Assembly (NCBI GenBank): GCA_002422085.1
Contig: DISZ01000018.1
Coordinates: 1-6,959 of the forward strand
Length of the DNA: 6,959 nucleotides
Origin: Rhodobacteraceae bacterium UBA6197
GTDB taxonomy: Bacteria; Pseudomonadota; Alphaproteobacteria; Rhodobacterales; Rhodobacteraceae
Direction: 5' to 3'
The translations under genes were made by a program, and so were the position numbers. Positions 1 to 6,959 of this stretch are shown piece by piece. The stretch's first letter is position 1. Each line of letters opens with the position of its first letter. The notes under the pieces were generated by a model. The model was not told the origin of the DNA and searched no databases. It was given only the letters and a program-made list of their open reading frames with translations.

Positions 1-13
1 TTGTCAAAGAGCG
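1..13 (-). promoter_or_regulatory. boxA antitermination site of an rRNA operon leader
   Basis: Read on the minus strand this is CGCTCTTTGACAA. It matches the rRNA antiterminator boxA (E. coli TGCTCTTTAACA), with G for A at one position. In the nascent rRNA leader boxA binds NusB/S10 and protects the long untranslated transcript from Rho. It lies downstream of a hairpin (31-56) and of a good promoter (151-179) on the same strand, which is the order of an rrn leader. The 16S gene itself would begin to the left, outside the window, so the assignment rests on the motif and its context. Confidence 0.72.
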
Positions 14-30
14 CGGAGACAAAATAAACA

Positions 31-56
31 GTGGCGCCTGACTTCCTAGGCGCTAC
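31..56 (-). other. boxB-like hairpin in the rRNA leader
   Basis: The arms 31-39 and 48-56 pair over 9 bp (8 Watson-Crick and one mismatch, A-C in the minus-strand RNA or G-T on the plus strand) around an 8-base loop. It sits 17 bases ahead of boxA on the minus strand, where boxB lies in E. coli rrn leaders. No U-run follows it directly, so it is not a standard terminator. Confidence 0.5.
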
Positions 57-150
57 CTGCGAACCTCGTATCCAAATTTTTTCCGTTTGCTTTCAGTTGC
101 TTGCGCTTCCGTCCGCGGCCGTTGCGGTGTTTGCCGCTTCGGTGAGGCGG

Positions 151-179
151 TATTTACGGAGAGCGGCCGGGGTCCGCAA
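151..179 (-). promoter_or_regulatory. rRNA operon promoter
   Basis: On the minus strand there is a -35 TTGCGG (174-179), a spacer of exactly 17 bases, and a -10 TAAATA (151-156). The discriminator after it is CCGCC, GC-rich as is usual for rRNA promoters under stringent (ppGpp/DksA) control. Upstream (about 181-237) A-tracts of 5-8 bases recur on the same strand and could act as an UP element for the RNA polymerase alpha subunit. The boxA and hairpin downstream agree with this reading. The hexamer match is seen; strength and regulation are inferred. Confidence 0.65.
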
Positions 180-180
180 G

Positions 181-237
181 AGGCTTTTTGCGAAACAGGT
201 GATTTTTTTTGCGGCACCCGGTTTTTTCACAAGATCT
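181..237 (-). promoter_or_regulatory. A-tract region upstream of the rRNA promoter (UP-element-like)
   Basis: On the minus strand this stretch carries three A-runs (5, 8 and 6 bases) in otherwise GC-rich DNA. It begins directly upstream of the -35 hexamer, where UP elements of rRNA promoters sit. Phased A-tracts may also bend the DNA. It contains no gene. Confidence 0.4.
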
Positions 238-317
238 GGTGGTTTTTCGCCGCCTGACCGCCAGGCGCGGCGGGTTGCCGCAAGAATATGTCGCAAATCA
301 CCCCCATCCGAGACAGG

Positions 318-370
318 AAAAACCGGACCTTGCGCACCCCCTTCGGCGCGGGCCCGGCGGGGCGGCGCAA
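318..370 (-). terminator. possible weak terminator after msrQ
   Basis: On the minus strand, just past the msrQ stop, TTGCGC (365-370) can pair with GCGCAA (330-335). Inside these a CCCC/GGGG helix forms beyond a 2x2 internal loop. A run of five T follows 7 bases after the outer stem (318-322). The gap to the T-run and the interrupted stem make this weak. If it does not terminate, msrPQ transcripts would run into the rRNA promoter region, which is read in the same direction. Confidence 0.3.
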
Positions 371-377
371 AACCGGC

Positions 378-968
378 TCAGCGGCGCAGCCGCAGCGCCA
401 GCAAAGCCAGAATCACGGCGCCCCAGATCAGCGCTTCGGGCAGCCAGACCTTGCCTTGCCATGCGTAATGCACAGCCGCGAGGGCGGCGGCCGGATAGAC
501 CAGCCGATGCAGGCGGCGCCAGTTCGGGCCCAGACGGCGCACCGAGGCGTTGTTCGAGGTGATCGCCAGCGGCACCAGCAGCACGAAACCCGCCATGCCC
601 AGCACCAGATAGGGCCGCTTGACCACATCCCTCAGCGCCTGATCCCACAGCATCCCCATATCCAGCACCGCCCAGACCAGCAGATGCAGCGCGACATAGC
701 CAAAGGCCAGCAGCCCCACCGCCCGGCGCCAGCGGATCAGGTTCACCCCGGCGTAGCGGCGCAGCGGCGTCATCGCCAGCCCCCCGGCCAGCAGCCAGAG
801 CGCGATCTTGCCCAGCCGGTGCTCGATCTCTTTCACCGGATCGACCCCCAGCCCGCCGCTGACGCCCAGCCAGACGATCCAGGCCAGGGGCAAGAGCCCC
901 GCCAGATAGACCGCGCCCGGCGGCACCCGACGCAACGCGCCATTCAATGGTCCTGCGATCATCATCAT
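378..968 (-). CDS. msrQ: MsrQ, haem-binding membrane subunit of the MsrPQ methionine sulfoxide reductase
   Basis: MsrQ (formerly YedZ) is an inner-membrane b-type cytochrome of the ferric-reductase-like family. It passes electrons, from quinol or flavin reductase in studied bacteria, to periplasmic MsrP. The 196-residue product is close to the family's usual 200-210. Hydrophobic stretches lie near residues 16-38, 54-66, 81-102, 118-136, 155-168 and 177-193, fitting six membrane segments. Conserved histidines are visible at 95 (ALHLL), 154 (RRLHRLVY) and 167 (VHYAW), matching the haem-ligand positions of E. coli MsrQ. The motif GLGVDPVKEIEH near residues 39-50 is also typical. Its start overlaps the msrP stop (TGATG), which implies translational coupling. 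Two further in-frame ATGs follow immediately (965, 962), so the exact start is uncertain by two residues. Confidence 0.95.
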   Translation of the reverse strand: MMMIAGPLNGALRRVPPGAVYLAGLLPLAWIVWLGVSGGLGVDPVKEIEHRLGKIALWLLAGGLAMTPLRRYAGVNLIRWRRAVGLLAFGYVALHLLVWAVLDMGMLWDQALRDVVKRPYLVLGMAGFVLLVPLAITSNNASVRRLGPNWRRLHRLVYPAAALAAVHYAWQGKVWLPEALIWGAVILALLALRLRR

Positions 969-1906
969 CAGTAGTTCTTCGCCAGATCCATGCCGGCATA
1001 AAGCCCCGCCACGGCGTCACCATAGCCGTTGAACGGCAAGGTCTCGTTGCGGCCCGCGAATATCCCCGCCCCGATCCGCCGCTCGGTCGCCTGCGACCAG
1101 CGCGGATGGTCCACCTTGGGGTTCACATTGGCGTAGAAGCCGTATTCGCGCGGTTGCAGCACATTCCAGGTCGTGGGCGGGCGCTGATCGGTCAGGGTGA
1201 TCCTGACGATGCTCTTGATTGACTTGAAACCATATTTCCACGGCACCACCAGCCGGATCGGCGCGCCGTTCTGATTGGGCAGCGCCGCGCCGTATAGGCC
1301 GGTGGCCAGAATCGTCAGCGGATGCATCGCCTCGTCCAGCCGCAAGCCCTCGACATAGGGCCAGTCGATACCGCCCGAGCGCTGACCGGGCATTTCCTCG
1401 GGGCGCAGCACGGTTTGAAAGGCCACATATTTCGCCCCCGGCCGCACGCCGACCCGGTTCAATAGCGTGGCCAGCTCGAACCCGATCCACGGCACCACCA
1501 TCGACCAGGCCTCGACGCAGCGCAGCCGGTAGATGCGCTCTTCCAGCGCGACGCCCGCCATCAGATCGTCCAGCCCATAGTCGCCGGGCTTGTCGACCAT
1601 GCCGTCGATCGTCACCGACCAGGGCGAGGTCTTGAACCCGAGGCTGTTGTTGCGAGGGTCCGTCTTGTCAAAGCCGAACTCGTAGTAGTTGTTATAAGAG
1701 CTGATCTCCTCAAGCGTATTGGGCGCAGCCTCGGTCGACCACTTCGACGCCGCCGCCGTTATCGCCGCCTCGGCCCGGCCCGGCAGCCCGCCAACCGTCA
1801 CCCCCGCCAGAGCCAGCGCCCCCGCCATGATCTCGCGCCGCGACATATAGGCGGTCTTTGGCATCACATCCGACCATTTCAGGCGGTCCCAATCGTGCTT
1901 GGTCAT
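968..1906 (-). CDS. msrP: MsrP, periplasmic molybdopterin methionine sulfoxide reductase, catalytic subunit
   Basis: MsrP (formerly YedY) reduces methionine sulfoxide in oxidised envelope proteins, using a mononuclear molybdopterin cofactor. The 312-residue product begins with a twin-arginine signal: SRREIM at 22-27, a hydrophobic stretch to about 40, and likely cleavage near residue 47. Tat export fits a folded cofactor-bearing enzyme. Cys130 in LRCVEAWSMVVPW is the molybdenum ligand of the family. Other family blocks visible are YNNYYEFG (71-78), YVEGLRLDEAMHPLTILATG (184-203), VPWKYGFKSIKSIV (221-234) and HPRWSQATER (267-276). I chose the ATG at 1906 because GGGAG lies 7 bases ahead of it and the Tat motif then falls at a normal depth. 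The frame stays open far upstream, but that part lies over another gene. It is the first gene of an msrP-msrQ operon. Confidence 0.96.
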   Translation of the reverse strand: MTKHDWDRLKWSDVMPKTAYMSRREIMAGALALAGVTVGGLPGRAEAAITAAASKWSTEAAPNTLEEISSYNNYYEFGFDKTDPRNNSLGFKTSPWSVTIDGMVDKPGDYGLDDLMAGVALEERIYRLRCVEAWSMVVPWIGFELATLLNRVGVRPGAKYVAFQTVLRPEEMPGQRSGGIDWPYVEGLRLDEAMHPLTILATGLYGAALPNQNGAPIRLVVPWKYGFKSIKSIVRITLTDQRPPTTWNVLQPREYGFYANVNPKVDHPRWSQATERRIGAGIFAGRNETLPFNGYGDAVAGLYAGMDLAKNY

Positions 1907-2065
1907 CTTGCGTCTCCCTTTCGTATTGCCCCAGAGATAGCGCCACATCGTGAAGGGCACTCTCACAATACGTTGACGGCGCCGTGCTGTTACCGCTTTC
2001 CAGCAAATAATTTTGCCGCCAAACTCAGTCCTACGCCCGCAAGCACCGACCAAAAGGGAGAGATC

Positions 2066-2515
2066 ATGCACCTCAAGACCGCCGCCTGCCTGCTGGCGGG
2101 CCTTCTGGCGGGCCCCGCCCTCGCCGAAGACGCCATCACCTATGAGGTCGAAGACAGCTTCGACAACGTCACCTTCGCCATCGAGAATGCGATCATCGGA
2201 CAGGGGCTGGTGATCGACCATCTCAGCCATACTGGCGAAATGCTCGAACGCACCAGATCCGATGTCGGCGGCACCCGCACCATCTTTACCGGGGCGGATG
2301 TGTTTTCCTTCTGCTCGGCCACGCTGTCGCGCAGGGTGATGGAGATCAACCCCGCCAATGTGCAGTATTGCCCCTACGGGATCTTCGCCTATGAAACCCC
2401 CGAGCGCCCCGGCATCGTCGTTGTCGGCCACCGCGACTACCCCGAGGGCGAGATGCAGGAGGTCGAAGACCTGCTCGCGGCTATCGTTGCCGAAGCGCTG
2501 ATGCTGGAAGACTAG
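2066..2515 (+). CDS. Secreted DUF302-family protein
   Basis: This is a 149-residue protein with a Sec-type signal peptide (1-20, cleavage after PALA) and a mature domain resembling DUF302: an N-terminal strand-helix unit with a GLVIDHLSH strand, then CPYGIFAYE (102-110) and PGIVVVGHRDYP (115-126). The function of DUF302 is not established. Two cysteines, Cys83 in FSFCSATL and Cys102 in VQYCPYG, remain in the mature protein and could form a disulfide or bind a metal or haem in the periplasm; that is inference. Cys8 lies too early for a lipoprotein signal. The start at 2066 has GGGAG 6 bases upstream and makes the signal peptide begin at residue 1; the frame is open further upstream but without a better start. 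It diverges from msrP over a 159-base gap. Confidence 0.85.
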   Translation: MHLKTAACLLAGLLAGPALAEDAITYEVEDSFDNVTFAIENAIIGQGLVIDHLSHTGEMLERTRSDVGGTRTIFTGADVFSFCSATLSRRVMEINPANVQYCPYGIFAYETPERPGIVVVGHRDYPEGEMQEVEDLLAAIVAEALMLED

Positions 2516-2543
2516 CCACCGGTTCCGCCTTGTGATCGCTGCG

Positions 2544-2630
2544 CTTTCAGCTTCGTGAAAATATCCCCGCCGGAGGCTCCCAACCTGATCGTGGGAGCCT
2601 CCGGCGGGGATATTTTTGCGAAGCTGAAAG
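2544..2630. terminator. Long palindrome, bidirectional terminator between convergent genes
   Basis: The arms 2544-2582 and 2592-2630 match over 39 positions with a 9-base loop. The only two DNA mismatches (2556/2618 and 2557/2617) become G-U pairs in plus-strand RNA, so that transcript can form an unbroken 39-bp stem. The GC-rich inner stem is followed by TATTTTT (2611-2617) on the plus strand and TATTTT on the minus strand, so it can end both the DUF302 transcript and the clpB transcript. The inner core CCGCCGGAGGCTCCC resembles a sequence I recall as recurring at gene ends in Rhodobacterales genomes; that recall was not checked here. Confidence 0.85.
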
Positions 2631-2668
2631 CCAAAAGAGGGGCCCAAGCCCCCCTTCCGGGTCTTGCA

Positions 2669-5284
<2,616 letters not shown>

Positions 5285-5360
5285 CGGCTATCCCCTTTCG
5301 TCAAAGCCCCCGGCCTGCGACCGCCCGTTATGGCGCGGCCCCGTCCGGGTCTTGGTATGA

Positions 5361-5395
5361 AAATGTGACCGCGAAACAATTGGTTCAAGGGGGGG
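5361..5395 (-). promoter_or_regulatory. RpoH (sigma-32) heat-shock promoter of clpB
   Basis: On the minus strand the sequence CCCCCCCTTGAA (5384-5395) contains a perfect sigma-32 -35 core CTTGAA (5384-5389) with its preferred upstream Cs. After a 15-base spacer comes TCACATTT (5361-5368), which matches 6 of 8 bases of the -10 consensus CCCCATTT. The predicted start is near 5353-5356, giving a leader of about 70 bases before the clpB ATG. clpB is a classic RpoH target, so motif and gene agree. No housekeeping promoter of similar quality is seen for clpB. Confidence 0.8.
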
Positions 5396-5490
5396 CCTTG
5401 GGGGTGCGACATAAAAGCTCGATAAGAGCGGGTGGCAACGCTTTGGTAAGGCTGTTGCGCGATAGTCGGCAAAACACCGTCGGAGGCCAC

Positions 5491-5700
5491 ATGTCGCATA
5501 CCGCAACGCATATCAGTGCCCTGTTCTACAACGCCGCCTGTCGGCGGTTCGAGGCCGTGGTCGAATTTCTCGCCCCCGGCCTGATGCCGCCGCTGCGGGT
5601 GCCGGTCACGCTTTGCGCACCGCAAAACCTGCCGCACCCGGCCCTTGCCCGCGCCCTCGCAACCGAGGCGGCGCGGCGCGGCATCGGTCGACTGCTCTAG
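5491..5700 (+). CDS. Small hypothetical protein, 69 residues
   Basis: I do not recognise the family. The frame starts with ATG at 5491, four bases after a full GGAGG (5482-5486), which is the main reason to call it a gene and to prefer this start over the longer upstream frame beginning at 5365. The product has no signal peptide and no membrane segment. It reads as a probable beta-strand section (ISALFYN, RFEAVVEFLA, LRVPVTL) followed by a C-terminal helix with HPALARALATEAARRG. Two cysteines (17 and 42) are not arranged as a known motif. It diverges from clpB over 206 bases. A weak promoter candidate, TTGGGG (5399-5404) with GATAAG (5421-5426), lies upstream. The downstream repeat-filled gap separates it from pyrF, so a shared operon is doubtful. 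It could be a conserved lineage-specific protein or, less likely, not expressed. Confidence 0.6.
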   Translation: MSHTATHISALFYNAACRRFEAVVEFLAPGLMPPLRVPVTLCAPQNLPHPALARALATEAARRGIGRLL

Positions 5701-5702
5701 CG

Positions 5703-5880
5703 GCGGGCAGGTTGGCGGGCTTGGCAGGCTGGCCGGGGGGCAGCGGGTTTGACGGTGGGCGGGTCGGCTGACGGGTTTGGCGAGCATGATGGCGAGCGCG
5801 CCGTCGGGCGGTCGGGTTTGGCGAGCTTGATGGCGAGCGGGTTTGACGGCGGGCCGGCCGGCGGGTTTGGCGGGCTGGTC
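5703..5880 (+). repeat. Degenerate G-rich tandem repeat block
   Basis: The octamer CGGGTTTG occurs five times (5744, 5772, 5813, 5838, 5862). A 26-base segment at 5773-5798 returns at 5814-5839 with one difference, a 41-base step. A 19-base segment at 5714-5732 returns at 5860-5878 with two differences, and AGCGGGTTTGACGG occurs at 5742 and 5836. Steps of 24-41 bases show decayed, rearranged duplications rather than a clean array. The plus strand is markedly G-rich. Open frames cross the block on both strands but have no ribosome binding site and give only low-complexity protein. Confidence 0.75.
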
Positions 5881-5957
5881 AAAAGCACGCATGCATCAGC
5901 GCAAGCCGGCGACGCGGATCGGGCGGGACGGGCGCGGCGGCGCAGACCAGCCAAAAG

Positions 5958-6096
5958 CATCGGCCCTCCGGCACCACCCCACCGGTATCGGCCCTCCGGC
6001 ATCGGCCCACCGGCACCGGCCCTCCGGCACCACCCCACCGGCACCGGCCCTCCGGCACCACCCCACCGGCACCCCCCACCGGCATCGGCCCGCCGG
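5958..6096 (+). repeat. 14-bp minisatellite, ten units
   Basis: Ten head-to-tail units run through this stretch, nine of 14 bases and one (6070-6082) of 13. Two variants appear: type A, CAYCGGCCCTCCGG or close to it (units 1, 3, 4, 5, 7, 10), and type B, CACCACCCCACCGG (units 2, 6, 8, with unit 9 a shortened B). Units 5-6 and 7-8 are identical 28-base pairs, and units 1-2 differ from them by one base, so a 28-base step has been duplicated. Every unit ends in CCGG. The period is not a multiple of three, which argues against a coding role. The plus strand is C-rich, so the minus strand carries regular G-runs. Confidence 0.9.
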
Positions 6097-6162
6097 CGCA
6101 AGCCGGGCGGCGATGGCGCTCATCTGACCGCGGCCCGGCGGTGGCAACTCTGCGGGTGGGGC

Positions 6163-6191
6163 TTGACGGGTAGGGGCTGGCACCGCATGAC
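6163..6191 (+). promoter_or_regulatory. Candidate pyrF promoter
   Basis: TTGACG (6163-6168) matches 5 of 6 bases of the -35 consensus. After 17 bases CATGAC (6186-6191) matches only 3 of 6 of the -10 consensus. Transcription would begin near 6198, about 20 bases before the pyrF ATG. The -35 is convincing and the -10 is not. No other candidate of similar quality lies between the minisatellite and pyrF. Confidence 0.4.
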
Positions 6192-6218
6192 AGGGCCATC
6201 CTGACCCCGGAGGCTCTG

Positions 6219-6950
6219 ATGACCGTCAACACCCTTTCCCTGCCCGAAGACCTGCCCTCCGATGATCGCCTGATCGTCGCGCTGGATGTGCCAAACGCGC
6301 TTGAGGGGCTGGCGCTGGCCGACAAGCTGGGCGACGCGGTATCGTTCTACAAGATCGGGCTGGGGATGCTGACCGGCGGTGGCCTCGCGCTGGCCAATGA
6401 GCTGAAGTCGGAACGCGGCAAGCGCATCTTTCTGGACATGAAGCTTTTCGACATCGGCGCGACGGTCGAGGCGGCGGTGCGCGGCCTTGCGCAATTCGAG
6501 CTGGATTTTCTGACCGTGCATGGTGATCCGCATGTGGTGCGCGCCGCGAAACAGGGCGCCTCGGGCAAGCCGATGAAGATCCTCGCCGTCACGATCCTGA
6601 CCTCGCTTGACCGCGCCGATCTGGACGCGAGCCTGATCCGCCCCGGCGACATCACCGATCTGGTGGTTGAACGCGCCGCCCGCGCCTTCGAGGCCGGCGC
6701 CGATGGCGTGATCGCCAGCCCGCAAGAGGCCGCCTTGATCCGCGCCTTGCCGCAGGCGGCGGGGCGGCTGATCGTCACCCCCGGCGTGCGTCCCTCGGGT
6801 GCCGATCTGGGCGATCAGAAACGGGTCGAGACCCCGGCGATGGCAATTGCCAACGGCGCCGACCATATCGTCGTCGGTCGCCCGGTCTGGCGCGCGCCCG
6901 ACCCGCGGGCCGCCGCGCAGGCGATTCTGGCCAGCCTTCCCCGCGCCTGA
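6219..6950 (+). CDS. pyrF: Orotidine 5'-phosphate decarboxylase
   Basis: PyrF catalyses the last step of de novo UMP synthesis, decarboxylating OMP to UMP in the cytoplasm without a cofactor. The 243-residue product has the usual length of the bacterial form. Visible family features are the N-terminal strand LIVALDVP with Asp23, Lys45 in YKIGLGM, the catalytic Asp-Lys-Asp set in FLDMKLFDIG (D73, K75, D78), the strand LTVHGDP (98-104), VTPGVRP (186-192) of the phosphate-binding end, and HIVVGRPVW (216-224) with Arg221. All fit an intact TIM-barrel enzyme. The LFDIGATV wording replaces the HDIPNTV of enteric PyrF. The ATG at 6219 has GGAGG five bases upstream (6209-6213). The gene stands alone here; its downstream partner, if any, is outside the window. 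Confidence 0.97.
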   Translation: MTVNTLSLPEDLPSDDRLIVALDVPNALEGLALADKLGDAVSFYKIGLGMLTGGGLALANELKSERGKRIFLDMKLFDIGATVEAAVRGLAQFELDFLTVHGDPHVVRAAKQGASGKPMKILAVTILTSLDRADLDASLIRPGDITDLVVERAARAFEAGADGVIASPQEAALIRALPQAAGRLIVTPGVRPSGADLGDQKRVETPAMAIANGADHIVVGRPVWRAPDPRAAAQAILASLPRA

Positions 6951-6959
6951 ACCCCGCGC

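Larger units (their letters stand above)
1..144 (-). ncRNA. 5' leader of a leftward rRNA operon (partial)
   Basis: This is the inferred transcribed leader from about position 144 (7 bases past the -10 hexamer) to the window edge. It holds no open reading frame with a ribosome binding site on the minus strand. It contains A-rich single-stranded stretches, a boxB-like hairpin and boxA, in that order. Leaders of this kind are processed by RNase III during 16S maturation. The rRNA gene is not in the window, so neither the operon's gene order nor the leader's full length can be given. Confidence 0.6.

Noticed and set aside
245..271. Terminator hairpin for msrQ
   Set aside because: A GC-rich stem with a 2-base bulge is present, but on the minus strand it is followed by A rather than T residues, so it does not fit an intrinsic terminator in that direction.
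31..974. Plus-strand frames at 31-468, 209-562 and 288-974
   Set aside because: They overlap the rRNA leader or lie antisense to msrQ, have no ribosome binding site, and their Arg/Gln/Pro-rich products look like shadows.
1895..2065. Upstream extension of the DUF302 frame
   Set aside because: It would place the clear signal peptide internally. GGGAG sits before the ATG at 2066, and the upstream part overlaps the msrP start region.
1907..2647. N-terminal extension of the msrP frame by about 247 codons on the minus strand
   Set aside because: It lies antisense to the DUF302 gene and through the palindrome, would bury the Tat signal in mid-protein, and has no family similarity; the ATG at 1906 has a good ribosome binding site.
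5352..5380. Plus-strand promoter TTGGTA-17-AACAAT for the small gene
   Set aside because: Both hexamers match the consensus poorly and the site lies inside the clpB heat-shock promoter. The GATAAG candidate nearer the gene is no stronger than weak, so neither is listed as a feature.
5958..6096. CRISPR array
   Set aside because: The units are 14 bases and contiguous with no unique spacers, and no cas gene is nearby.
5697..6325. Several overlapping frames on both strands through the repeat region (for example 5749-6204 plus and 5697-6101 minus)
   Set aside because: They arise because stop codons are rare in GC-only repeats. Similar low-complexity proteins are open in many frames at once, the 14-base period shifts frame, and no ribosome binding site is present.
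6120..6866. 248-codon minus-strand frame opposite pyrF
   Set aside because: It is antisense to a certain pyrF gene and has no recognisable domain; it is a codon-bias shadow.

Overview
The window looks like chromosomal DNA of an alphaproteobacterium, most probably of the Rhodobacterales (Rhodobacter/Paracoccus-like). The reasons are the high GC content with GC-rich third codon positions, the close protein matches to the MsrP/MsrQ, ClpB and PyrF families in their alphaproteobacterial forms, an rRNA leader whose boxA reads GCTCTTTGACAA, and a palindromic CCGCCGGAGGCTCCC-type intergenic element of a kind I remember as common in this group. No mobile element, phage, CRISPR array or defence gene is visible, and five of the six genes are ordinary housekeeping or stress genes.

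Layout, left to right. Positions 1-240 hold the promoter and leader of an rRNA operon transcribed leftward; its 16S gene would lie just outside the window. Next come msrQ (378-968) and msrP (968-1906) on the minus strand, a translationally coupled pair encoding the periplasmic methionine sulfoxide reductase and its membrane haem partner. A secreted DUF302 protein (2066-2515, plus strand) diverges from msrP. A 39-bp-stem inverted repeat at 2544-2630 ends this gene and, from the other side, the convergent clpB (2669-5284, minus strand). clpB is preceded by a strong match to a sigma-32/RpoH heat-shock promoter (5361-5395). A small unrecognised gene (5491-5700, plus) diverges from clpB. A 518-base gap (5701-6218) carries two repeat blocks: a degenerate G-rich one (5703-5880) and a clean 14-bp minisatellite (5958-6096). 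pyrF (6219-6950, plus) fills the right end.

Functional reading. msrPQ repairs oxidised periplasmic proteins and clpB disaggregates heat-damaged cytoplasmic ones, so much of the window concerns protein quality control, but nothing in the sequence shows the two are regulated together. pyrF makes UMP, and the rRNA operon is growth-rate linked. I found no convincing new multi-gene system. The parts most worth a second look are the non-coding ones (rRNA leader, long palindrome, heat-shock promoter, repeat blocks), the small orphan gene and the DUF302 gene beside msrPQ.
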